A stretch of DNA of 64,000 nt from Tissierellia bacterium (GTDB lineage Bacteria; Bacillota; Clostridia; Tissierellales; Sedimentibacteraceae), in contig DURT01000031.1 of assembly GCA_012843025.1 (NCBI GenBank), positions 1 to 64,000 of the forward strand, read 5' to 3'. Shown one piece after another: positions 44,137 to 52,115 of this stretch. The position numbers were made by a program, and so were the translations under genes. Every line of letters starts with the position of its first letter. Position 1 is the stretch's first letter. Under the pieces are notes generated by a model. The model worked only from the letters and a program-made list of their open reading frames with translations, was not told the origin of the DNA and did not search any database.

Positions 44137-45409
44137 AAAAGAAAGTATCCCAAAATTCCTCTTAGAAATTCGAGACAGATATATACAGGACTATGACAGT
44201 GTATATAGCAAAGTAGATGAAATATTAAAAGATGTTAGGGAGAATAAGGATAAAGCCGTTAAAAAATATACTAAGGAATTTGATGGGGTGGAGATAGAAA
44301 ATATAGAAGTTACAGATGAAGAGATAGAGGAAGCTTTCGAAACTATAGACAGGGAACTTTTGGATACAATAAAAAGAGCAAAAGAAAACATTACAAACTA
44401 TCATGAAAAGCAAAGAAGAACCGGTTTTCAATTTAAACCTGAAGGGAAGGACATTCTCTTAGGTCAAATAATAAATCCCATTGAAAAGGTGGGAATTTAT
44501 GTACCAGGAGGCAAAGCATCCTATCCTTCAACTGTACTAATGAATGGAATTCCTGCCAAAATTGCAGGTGTAAATGAAATCATTATGATTACTCCCCCCA
44601 TGGAAGATGGAAAAATAAAAAATTCCATACTTGTGGCTGCAAAGTTAGCGGGGGTGGACAGAATTTTCAAGATAGGAGGAGCCCAGGGGATAGCTGCCTT
44701 AGCCTACGGTACGGAAACTGTTCCGAGAGTGTATAAAATTACGGGACCGGGAAATATCTATGTGGCTGCTGCCAAAAAAAGAGTTTCCGGCATAGTGGGA
44801 ATAGACATGGTGGCAGGCCCCAGTGAAATATTAATAATTGCCGATAAAAAAGCAAATCCCTCCTACATTGCAGCTGACTTAATATCCCAGGCAGAACATG
44901 ATGAGATGGCTGCCTCTATCCTGATTACTGATTCACGACCCTTGGCAAATGAAGTAATAAAAGAATTAAACAGACAGGTAAAAAAGCTAAGTAGAAGCAA
45001 TATAGCAGAAAAATCTTTAAATAACTACGGAGCAATAATTCTTGCAGAAAATATAGAGCACTGTATAGAGTTGGCTAACGAAATAGCTCCTGAACACTTA
45101 GAGCTATTAACGGAAAAAGCCTTTAATATATATAAGAAAATAAAAAATGCTGGGGCCATTTTTTTGGGAGAGTATACTCCTGAACCTGTTGGAGATTATT
45201 TTGCAGGACCTAATCATACGCTGCCTACCAGTTCTACAGCTAAATTTTCCTCTGCCTTATCAGTAGATGATTTCATAAAAAAAACTTCCCTTATTTACTA
45301 CAGCAGGGAAGCCCTTTTGGAAAGTGCTGATGATATAGTTCGTTTTGCGGAAAATGAGGGATTAACAGGACATGGAAATGCTATAAAAATAAGAAGGGAG
45401 CAATTATGA
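44120..45409 (+). CDS. hisD: Histidinol dehydrogenase
   Basis: This 429-residue Zn enzyme oxidises histidinol to histidine in two NAD steps. Motifs: VGIYVPGGKASYPSTVLMN, KITGPGNIYVAAAKK, DMVAGPSEILIIAD, the metal/catalytic QAEHDE, and GPNHTLPTSSTAKF. Length is normal. It overlaps both neighbours (hisG by 17, hisC by 4 bases), so it is translated as part of a tightly coupled operon. Confidence 0.97.
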   Translation: MVRIIEKESIPKFLLEIRDRYIQDYDSVYSKVDEILKDVRENKDKAVKKYTKEFDGVEIENIEVTDEEIEEAFETIDRELLDTIKRAKENITNYHEKQRRTGFQFKPEGKDILLGQIINPIEKVGIYVPGGKASYPSTVLMNGIPAKIAGVNEIIMITPPMEDGKIKNSILVAAKLAGVDRIFKIGGAQGIAALAYGTETVPRVYKITGPGNIYVAAAKKRVSGIVGIDMVAGPSEILIIADKKANPSYIAADLISQAEHDEMAASILITDSRPLANEVIKELNRQVKKLSRSNIAEKSLNNYGAIILAENIEHCIELANEIAPEHLELLTEKAFNIYKKIKNAGAIFLGEYTPEPVGDYFAGPNHTLPTSSTAKFSSALSVDDFIKKTSLIYYSREALLESADDIVRFAENEGLTGHGNAIKIRREQL

Positions 45410-46428
45410 TAAAATTAAAAGAAAGTGTGGAAAAATTACAAGCTTACTTTGTTAACGATGTACCCTACAGGGTAAAATTAGATGCAAATGAAGGAAGTAA
45501 TTACTTGTTGAAAGATGGATTTAAAATTGATAGTTTCAAACCTAACTTGTATCCGGACAGCGACTCAAAGGTTTTAAGAGAAAAAATGGCAAGATATTAC
45601 GGATGCAGTCCGGAAAACATTATGGTGGGAAACGGATCCAGCGAGCTTATAAATACAGTAATAAATGCCTTCTGTGAAAAAGGACAGAAGGTTATGAGTT
45701 TTGTACCTTCCTTTAGCATGTACCAAACCTACTGTGATTTATGTGGTGCAGAATATGTTGGCTTGGAAACTGAAAGGGATTTCAGCCAAAATATAGACAA
45801 ATTAATAGCTGAAGGCAGGAAACAAAACACTAAAATAATAATACTTTGTAATCCTAACAACCCTACAGGATATGTAACCCCTAGAGAAGATGTGGTAAAA
45901 CTATTAGATAGTATTAACAATTCCTTGATTATATTAGATGAAGCCTATGCGGATTTTTCGGAAATTTCCGTAATTGATCTAATAGATAAATATGAAAACT
46001 TAATTGTAATGAGGACCTTGTCAAAGGCCTTTGGCCTTGCGGGACTACGTGTAGGAGCAATGATAGCTAATGAAAAAACAGTAAAATACATATGGAAAGT
46101 TAAAATTCCTTACAATATTAACATACTGTCCCAGCATGCAGCAGAGCAGGCATTGGATAATATTGATAAGGTGAAAGAATATACTAAAAGAGTTAAGGAA
46201 CTGAGACAGGAATTAAGGGAAAGTTTAAAAGAACTTAATTTCAAGGTATATCCTTCCGGAGGAAACTTCTTATTTGTAAAGTCCCCCATAGAAAATTTAT
46301 TTGAAAAACTAATGGCCAGGGGAGTACTTATAAGAGAGTTTAAGTTCGATACAGTTTATAACCGTATCACCGTGGGGACAGAGGAAGAAAACAAAATATT
46401 GATTGAGGAAATAAGGGAATTGATGTAG
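45406..46428 (+). CDS. hisC: Histidinol-phosphate aminotransferase
   Basis: This 340-residue class I/II PLP aminotransferase has DANEGSNYLL at the start, MVGNGSSELINTVI, LCNPNNPTGYVTP, DEAYADFSE and the PLP-Lys in RTLSKAFGLAGLRVG. It transfers an amino group to imidazole acetol phosphate. It starts within the hisD stop (ATGA). Confidence 0.95.
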   Translation: MIKLKESVEKLQAYFVNDVPYRVKLDANEGSNYLLKDGFKIDSFKPNLYPDSDSKVLREKMARYYGCSPENIMVGNGSSELINTVINAFCEKGQKVMSFVPSFSMYQTYCDLCGAEYVGLETERDFSQNIDKLIAEGRKQNTKIIILCNPNNPTGYVTPREDVVKLLDSINNSLIILDEAYADFSEISVIDLIDKYENLIVMRTLSKAFGLAGLRVGAMIANEKTVKYIWKVKIPYNINILSQHAAEQALDNIDKVKEYTKRVKELRQELRESLKELNFKVYPSGGNFLFVKSPIENLFEKLMARGVLIREFKFDTVYNRITVGTEEENKILIEEIRELM

Positions 46429-46469
46429 GAGCAAGGTACTAATGAGATACAGCTATATGGGAGGAAAAA

Positions 46470-47048
46470 ATGAGAAAAAGTATAATAACTAGGAACACCC
46501 AGGAAACAAATATTGAGTTGGAGCTTAATATAGATGGAAGGGGAAAGACTGATATAGAAACTGGCATTGGATTTTTGGATCACATGCTTACATTGTTTGC
46601 TTTTCATGGGAAATTTGATTTAAAAGTAAAGTGTGAAGGAGATTTAAAAGTAGATACTCACCATACTTCAGAAGATATAGGAATAGCCTTAGGGCAGGCT
46701 TTTAAAGAAGCATTGGGAAGTAAGAAGGGAATTGAAAGATACGGCTATATGTACCTGCCCATGGACGAAGCTTTGGCCAGGGTAGTTGTAGATTTCAGCG
46801 GCAGACCATGCTTAGTTTATCATGTGGAATTAAACAGAAATCAATTGGGAGAAATGGCAACGGAAGATTTTAAAGAATTCTTCAGAGGATTCGTAAACAA
46901 TTCCCTGTCTACACTACATATAGAGCTTTTATACGGAGAAAATGACCACCACAAAATTGAAGCAGTATTTAAAGGTTTTGGAAGAGCTTTAAGAAAGGCT
47001 GCAGAAATTACTTCTGATACCTTGCAGACAACCAAGGGGGTGTTGTAA
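46470..47048 (+). CDS. hisB: Imidazoleglycerol-phosphate dehydratase
   Basis: This 192-residue monofunctional Mn enzyme has GIGFLDHMLTLFAFHG, the metal site DTHHTSEDIG, and the second metal site ENDHHKIEAVFKGFGRAL. No phosphatase domain is fused, so histidinol-phosphate phosphatase must be elsewhere. GGGAGG precedes the start. Its stop overlaps the hisA start. The slot between hisB and hisA, where hisH usually sits, is empty. Confidence 0.96.
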   Translation: MRKSIITRNTQETNIELELNIDGRGKTDIETGIGFLDHMLTLFAFHGKFDLKVKCEGDLKVDTHHTSEDIGIALGQAFKEALGSKKGIERYGYMYLPMDEALARVVVDFSGRPCLVYHVELNRNQLGEMATEDFKEFFRGFVNNSLSTLHIELLYGENDHHKIEAVFKGFGRALRKAAEITSDTLQTTKGVL

Positions 47049-47767
47049 TGATACTTTTTCCTGCAATAGATATAAAGGATAATAAATGTGTGAGGCTTAC
47101 TCAGGGAAAGTTTGATAGGGTTAATGTGTATTTCAGTGACCCTGTGGAAATGGCAAAAAAATGGGAGGCTATGGGAGCAGAATATCTTCACGTGGTGGAT
47201 TTAGACGGTGCCAAAGATGAAGGTTTTCAAAACAGAAAGTCCATTGAAAAAATAGCCAATGCCATAAATATTCCCATGCAGACAGGTGGAGGAATAAGAA
47301 GCAAAGAAAGAATTAAGAATTTAATAGATATGGGGGTTGCCAGGGTAATAGTGGGCACAATGGCAATTGAAAATCCAGAACTCTTAAAAGAACTCATAAA
47401 TATTTACAAGGAAAAAATAGCTGTTTCCATAGATGCTCTTAATGGCAAAGTTGCCATTAGAGGCTGGCAGGAAGTTGGGGATGTTGATTCTATAGAAATG
47501 TGCAAGTCCTTAGAAGGTATGGGAGTGGAGACAGTAGTTTATACTGATATTTCAAAAGATGGCATGCTTTCAGGGCCAAATTTCAATATATATGAAGCAT
47601 TATCCAAGGAAGTTAATATTAATATAATTGCCTCAGGGGGAGTTACCACTTTGGAGGATATAGGCAGATTAAAAGAAATGAACTTATATGGTGCAATTAT
47701 AGGGAAAGCCCTATATGATAATAAATTAGATTTTAAAGATGCATTAGCCAAAGTTCGTCAACCTTAA
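47048..47767 (+). CDS. hisA: ProFAR isomerase
   Basis: This 239-residue (beta-alpha)8 enzyme begins ILFPAIDIKDNKCVRLTQG with the catalytic Asp. It has HVVDLDGAK, QTGGGIRS, a second catalytic Asp in YTDISKDGMLSGPN, and ASGGVTTLED. It interconverts ProFAR and PRFAR. Confidence 0.96.
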   Translation: MILFPAIDIKDNKCVRLTQGKFDRVNVYFSDPVEMAKKWEAMGAEYLHVVDLDGAKDEGFQNRKSIEKIANAINIPMQTGGGIRSKERIKNLIDMGVARVIVGTMAIENPELLKELINIYKEKIAVSIDALNGKVAIRGWQEVGDVDSIEMCKSLEGMGVETVVYTDISKDGMLSGPNFNIYEALSKEVNINIIASGGVTTLEDIGRLKEMNLYGAIIGKALYDNKLDFKDALAKVRQP

Positions 47768-47785
47768 AATATGAAAGGAGTCAGC

Positions 47786-48538
47786 ATGAAAAAGACAAGA
47801 ATTATTCCCTGCTTAGACATTCGAAATGGTAGGGTGGTAAAAGGTACTAAGTTTAAAAATATAAAAGATGTAGATGACCCGGTTAAATTAGCAAAGTTCT
47901 ACAGTGAATCCGGGGCGGATGAAATAGTACTTTTCGATATAACCGCATCTAGTGAAGAAAGAAAAACATCTCTGAACTTTGTAAAAGATGTTGCAGAAGA
48001 AATCAACATACCTATTTGTGTTGGAGGTGGAGTTGGTAGTCTTGAAGATTTTGAATACATATTAAAAAACGGGGCAAACAAGGTATCTGTAAATTCTGCC
48101 GCCGTTAAGAATCCTTATTTAATAAAGGAAGCTGCTGAGGCTTTCGGTAGTGAAAAGGTTGTTTTGTCCATAGATGCAAAGAAGAATGAGGAAGGTTCTT
48201 GGAGCGTCTATGTTAAAGGTGGAAGAGAAAAAACTAGTTTAGATGCTGTTGATTGGGCAATAAAGGCTGTGGAGCTAGGAGCAGGAGAAATTGTAGTTAA
48301 CAGTATAGACGAGGACGGTATGAAGAAGGGATACGACTTGGAGCTTATGAAAAAAATAAAAGAAAAGGTGACAGTACCTATTATTGCTTCTGGAGGAGCA
48401 GGAAAATATGAACATTTCTTAGATGCCGTTAAATATGCCCAGGTAGATGGATTATTAGCAGCTTCTGTATTCCACTTTGGAGAAATAAAAATTCCTGATT
48501 TGAAGAAGTACTTAATAGAAAATGGAATTGAATTATAG
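47786..48538 (+). CDS. hisF: Imidazole glycerol phosphate synthase cyclase subunit
   Basis: This 250-residue (beta-alpha)8 enzyme begins [19 protein letters not shown] with the catalytic Asp. It has [12 protein letters not shown], the second Asp in [13 protein letters not shown], and [13 protein letters not shown] used ATG 47786 behind AAAGGAG. An ATG at 47771 overlaps that site's upstream edge. HisF normally receives ammonia from HisH, but no hisH is in the operon. Confidence 0.96.
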   Translation: MKKTRIIPCLDIRNGRVVKGTKFKNIKDVDDPVKLAKFYSESGADEIVLFDITASSEERKTSLNFVKDVAEEINIPICVGGGVGSLEDFEYILKNGANKVSVNSAAVKNPYLIKEAAEAFGSEKVVLSIDAKKNEEGSWSVYVKGGREKTSLDAVDWAIKAVELGAGEIVVNSIDEDGMKKGYDLELMKKIKEKVTVPIIASGGAGKYEHFLDAVKYAQVDGLLAASVFHFGEIKIPDLKKYLIENGIEL

Positions 48539-48594
48539 TAAGGTATATTATCTATTTGCAAGACAAAAGATGGATGTAAATGGAAGGTAAGGAA

Positions 48595-49218
48595 ATGGAT
48601 ATAGATAAATTATTAAAGGAAATTAAATTTAATGAAAAAGGACTTATTGTTGCCGTGACCCAGGATTATAAAACTAATGAAGTGTTAATGGTTGCCTATA
48701 TGAATGAGGAAGCTTTGGAAATAACACTAAAGGAAAAAAGGGTTTGTTATTTTTCAAGAAGCCGAAATAGTCTTTGGAGAAAAGGAGAGACATCAGGTCA
48801 TGTACAAAAGCTAAAGAGCCTTTATTATGATTGTGATGGAGATGCTCTATTGCTAAAGGTTGAACAAGTGGGAAATGCCTGTCACACAGGAGCCTATTCC
48901 TGCTTTCACAACAAAGTGTACGAAGATGATATAGCTGATAAATCAATTATTAATAAAGTTTACAATCAGGTGCTTAACCGAAAAGAAAATCCTAAAGAAG
49001 GTTCCTATACCAATTATTTATTTAGTGAAGGACTGGATAAAATCCTTAAAAAAGTTGGAGAAGAAACATCGGAAGTAATAATTGGGGCTAAAAATAAAAA
49101 TAAAGAAGAACTGATTTATGAAATGTGTGATTTAATATATCATTCCTTAGTCCTTATGGTGAATGAAGGAATAACCATAGAAGACTTGGAAAAGGAGTTA
49201 ACTAAAAGACACAAATAA
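48595..49218 (+). CDS. hisIE: Bifunctional PR-AMP cyclohydrolase / PR-ATP pyrophosphatase
   Basis: This 207-residue fusion has a HisI domain (residues ~1-110, [31 protein letters not shown], and Zn ligands in DCDGDALLL and CHTGAYSCF). A HisE domain follows ([20 protein letters not shown]). It carries out steps two and three of the pathway. I used ATG 48595 with GGAAGG upstream. It is the last gene of the operon. Confidence 0.95.
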   Translation: MDIDKLLKEIKFNEKGLIVAVTQDYKTNEVLMVAYMNEEALEITLKEKRVCYFSRSRNSLWRKGETSGHVQKLKSLYYDCDGDALLLKVEQVGNACHTGAYSCFHNKVYEDDIADKSIINKVYNQVLNRKENPKEGSYTNYLFSEGLDKILKKVGEETSEVIIGAKNKNKEELIYEMCDLIYHSLVLMVNEGITIEDLEKELTKRHK

Positions 49219-49336
49219 ACTACACTTCCCCTTCAGGTTTATGTTTGAAAGGTTTACGGTTTTGGTATATATTGATATATCTTTAATAATTTCAGATACA
49301 ATTAGAGAAAAATATTATTAATAATAGGAGGGTGTA

Positions 49337-50269
49337 TTGAGAACAAGATTAACTGAACTATTAAATATAAAGTATCCTATATTACAGGGAGCTATGGCTT
49401 GGGTGTCCGAGGCCAACTTGGCTGCTGCAGTATCCAATGCAGGTGGAGCAGGGATTATAGCCACAGGTGGAAGAAATTTAACATGGGTTAAGGAACAGAT
49501 AGATTTAGCAAGGTCCTTGACAGATAAGCCCTTTGGGGTAAATGTTGTACTAATGGACAGAAATAAAGAGGAAATCATAGATTTACTATGTGAGGAAAAA
49601 GTATCCTTTGTTACCTTGGGAGCAGGTAATCCTGTACCATATTTTGAAAAGTTAAAGAAGGCAGGAATAAAAGTAATTCCCGTAGTACCAAGTATAAGGC
49701 TAGCAAAAAGAGTTGAAGATAATGGAGCCGATGCATTGATAATAGAAGGAATGGAAGCGGGAGGCCACATTGGGAAAATAACCACCCTGTCCTTAATGAC
49801 CCAGGTAATTCCGGAAGTAAAAATACCTGTTGTTGCTGCAGGAGGTTTTGCAGATGGCAGGGGATTAGCAGCTGCCCTGGTAATGGGAGCTTCAGGAATT
49901 CAAATGGGTACCCGCTTTTATGCATCCAAGGAATGTATTGCTCATATAAATGCCAAGAATGCAATTGTTAATGCCCAAGACACGGATACAGTAATTACTG
50001 GATATATGAGCGACCATTTAATAAGGGGAATAAAAAACAAAATGACTGATAAATATATTCAATTGGAAAAGGAAAATGCTCCATATGAAGAGTTGCATAA
50101 TTTAAGGGTAGGAACAAGCAGGAAGGCACCTATTGATGGAGATGCGGACTGGGGACTGGTTCAGGCTGGCCAAAGTTTATCTGTTATAAAGTCCATTGAA
50201 ACTTGTGAAGATATAATTAATGATATTATTAAGGGAGCAAGGGAAGCCATTAATAATTTAAAACCTTAA
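49337..50269 (+). CDS. FabK-like enoyl-ACP reductase / nitronate monooxygenase-family flavoprotein
   Basis: This 310-residue FMN TIM-barrel protein has the FabK/NMO pattern: YPILQGAMAWVSEANLAAAVS, GAGNPVPYFEKLK, IIEGMEAGGHIG and ASGIQMGTRFYAS. It could be the enoyl-ACP reductase II of fatty acid synthesis or a nitronate monooxygenase. No other fab genes adjoin it, so the choice is open. The start is TTG at 49337 after GGAGGG. Confidence 0.85.
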   Translation: MRTRLTELLNIKYPILQGAMAWVSEANLAAAVSNAGGAGIIATGGRNLTWVKEQIDLARSLTDKPFGVNVVLMDRNKEEIIDLLCEEKVSFVTLGAGNPVPYFEKLKKAGIKVIPVVPSIRLAKRVEDNGADALIIEGMEAGGHIGKITTLSLMTQVIPEVKIPVVAAGGFADGRGLAAALVMGASGIQMGTRFYASKECIAHINAKNAIVNAQDTDTVITGYMSDHLIRGIKNKMTDKYIQLEKENAPYEELHNLRVGTSRKAPIDGDADWGLVQAGQSLSVIKSIETCEDIINDIIKGAREAINNLKP

Positions 50270-50334
50270 TTCTACACTAACACTGGAACCCTGTCAACAA
50301 AAATTTGCTTTTTTTAGAAAAATGTGATACTATA

Positions 50335-50382
50335 AGCATATTCAGTACTGCTATGTGCAGGCAGAATATGCTGCTTTTTTTT
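50335..50382 (+). terminator. Intrinsic terminator upstream of the 284-residue hypothetical gene
   Basis: AGCATATTC (50335-50343) pairs with GAATATGCT (50364-50372), with an inner CTGC/GCAG stem. The sequence ends in T8. It lies 66 bases after the FabK-like gene. Confidence 0.75.
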
Positions 50383-50463
50383 GTGCCTGAAGACATCCTT
50401 ATGTAAGCGAAAGAACTATTGGTTGGCAGATTAAAGGTAATAATATAGAGAGGTGAAGCGTTA

Positions 50464-51318
50464 ATGAACTTAATTAACAAGGAAGTAGTGCATAAAAGTT
50501 TTGGGAAAGGAAAAATAGTTGATTTTGCTGATACTTATTTTGTAGTTAATTTTAAATCTGGAAGGAAATCTTTTATTTATCCGGATGCATTTGCAAGGTA
50601 CCTGACTTTAGTTGATAAGAAGGCAAGTGAAGAAATTAACCGAGTACTAAAAAAACATATTATTAAACAAAAAGAAGAAGAAGAGAGAGTAGAACAGGAA
50701 AGAATTTTAGAATTAGAGAAAAGACAGCGCAAATTGGAAGTTGAAAAATATTTAAAAAATCATAGAATTCACCACAGCTCACAAGTAGCGTTTAATTGCC
50801 AAGAAGAAGAATTAGACAGTATTTTTTCTGAATGGAAAGTCTTTGTAGGAGCGATTAAAAGCGGAAAAAACCAGGGTAAACCTAATAAACTTGTACGTAC
50901 TCATCAAAACAGTGCCTGTATTATAACTTTAAGTATACCTGGTATGGAAGAAAAAGACAGACCTATTGTAGGTGTATACATGGTGGAAGAAACTTTTGTT
51001 GGTAGAATGCGTGAAGACGGATATATTCCGGCTCATTCAAAATATAGAATTCGCCTAAAAGAAGAAGAATATAAAAAGTTACCTTTCTGGAAATACTATA
51101 TAAATAACAGATATCCCAACAGCATGACTTGGAATTCTGGTAGATATCGCTATTTTGATAATATTTGGATGGCTCAGGTTTTAAGGGACATAGTTTCTAT
51201 GAAAGAAGATGAAGAAAGAGATTTAGCTAAAGAATTCTTTGAATATTTTTGCTTAAAAAATCAAATTAATGAAAATGAAATACCCGAGGCTGGCGGGGTA
51301 TTAATGCAAATAAAGTAA
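50464..51318 (+). CDS. Conserved hypothetical protein with N-terminal SH3/tudor-like motif
   Basis: This 284-residue soluble protein starts with VVHKSFGKGKIVDF and YFVVNFKSGRKSFIYP, a beta-barrel motif like those of CarD or the UvrD C-terminus that bind nucleic acid or polymerase. A charged coiled-coil stretch follows (residues ~60-100, many Glu/Lys/Arg). A C-terminal domain follows (residues ~110-284, e.g. IITLSIPGMEEKDRPIVGVY and YRIRLKEEEYKKLPFWKYY) that I do not recognise. GAGGTGAAG precedes the start. Function unknown. Confidence 0.65.
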   Translation: MNLINKEVVHKSFGKGKIVDFADTYFVVNFKSGRKSFIYPDAFARYLTLVDKKASEEINRVLKKHIIKQKEEEERVEQERILELEKRQRKLEVEKYLKNHRIHHSSQVAFNCQEEELDSIFSEWKVFVGAIKSGKNQGKPNKLVRTHQNSACIITLSIPGMEEKDRPIVGVYMVEETFVGRMREDGYIPAHSKYRIRLKEEEYKKLPFWKYYINNRYPNSMTWNSGRYRYFDNIWMAQVLRDIVSMKEDEERDLAKEFFEYFCLKNQINENEIPEAGGVLMQIK

Positions 51319-51325
51319 GACCATA

Positions 51326-51362
51326 GAATTGGGGGACATACTGAAGGTATGTCCCCCAATTC
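51326..51362. terminator. Strong terminator between converging genes
   Basis: A perfect 16-bp stem pairs 51326-51341 with 51347-51362 around a TGAAG loop. TTCTTATATT follows on the plus strand. It separates the hypothetical gene from the leftward Cys-rich gene. Confidence 0.85.
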
Positions 51363-51378
51363 TTCTTATATTAATAGC

Positions 51379-51663
51379 CTACCTAGGGCATCTGCAGAAA
51401 TCGTCATCATCTAATTCGTCTTCTAATAGGTTTAGCAAACATTCGAAAACGCATTCGCAGTCGCATCTTCTTCTGAAATCGCCACCGGGTCGCAAGCCTT
51501 CCCAGTTGCGTCTTTCACAGCATCGTCTGTTATCTCTATCATCTAATGCATCTTCTAATAAGTCAAGTAAGCATTCAAATACGCATTCGCATCTTCTTCC
51601 GAAGTCGCGGTCACGTCTTCTTCCGCCTCTTCCGGCAACATCATTACAATTATCAAAGCCCAT
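51379..51663 (-). CDS. Small Cys- and Arg-rich protein with duplicated motif
   Basis: This 94-residue protein carries two copies of a repeat: RRCECVFECLLDLLEDALDD and RRCDCECVFECLLNLLEDEL. An Arg/Gly-rich segment comes before the first. Cysteines number eleven. I chose this strand because AAAGGTG lies five bases before its ATG at 51663 and the protein has clear internal repeats. The overlapping plus-strand frame (51329-51709) lacks both and starts inside the terminator. Cys-rich repeats recall spore-coat or metal-binding proteins, but I do not recognise the family. Confidence 0.6.
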   Translation of the reverse strand: MGFDNCNDVAGRGGRRRDRDFGRRCECVFECLLDLLEDALDDRDNRRCCERRNWEGLRPGGDFRRRCDCECVFECLLNLLEDELDDDDFCRCPR

Positions 51664-51748
51664 AATAACACCTTTTCATTATGATTTAGGGTCAAGCCCA
51701 TTACTATAGTATTCTAATAACGAAAAAGTGTGATAACTTGTCTATAGT

Positions 51749-52039
51749 TTATTTTGATTTTTTTGCTAAAGGATCTGAAAGCATTTCATAGCCTCCAGCA
51801 GCAGTTACTGTAATCATTATTGCATTTATAATTGTCAGCACAATATCTTGGGGGTTATTTCCCTGTCTTGCAAAGACAAAGGTCAATATTAGTGCTATTA
51901 TAAAGCTGTAGATTCTTACGCAAGAATCCCCCCAACGGTTTTTTACCAAGGATTTTGTGAACTGGACTATTAGCATTGTTGTAGCCGTAAGTCCGGTAAA
52001 TGTAGTTAGAACATCCAAAGTCATAAAATCATTGAACAT
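51749..52039 (-). CDS. Small holin-like membrane protein
   Basis: This 96-residue protein has two or three hydrophobic helices (residues ~8-28, 42-58, 68-85) and a short charged tail ending KKSK, the layout of small phage-type holins. GAGGTG precedes ATG 52039. No other phage gene is nearby, so it may be a domesticated holin or an unrelated small membrane protein. Confidence 0.55.
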   Translation of the reverse strand: MFNDFMTLDVLTTFTGLTATTMLIVQFTKSLVKNRWGDSCVRIYSFIIALILTFVFARQGNNPQDIVLTIINAIMITVTAAGGYEMLSDPLAKKSK

Positions 52040-52115
52040 ATGCTCACCTCTTTTCCTAAAGCATTATATGCAGCAAGGAAAAGAAAATGAAGTACAGAAA
52101 CACAGGAATAGTTTA

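Noticed and set aside
51329-51709. Plus-strand frame opposite the Cys-rich gene
   Set aside because: It begins inside a 16-bp terminator stem and is Ser/Pro-rich low-complexity as expected from a reverse-strand shadow. The minus-strand gene has a good ribosome site and repeats.
51749-52039. Prophage remnant
   Set aside because: One holin-like gene alone, with no integrase, portal, capsid or attachment site nearby, does not support a prophage.
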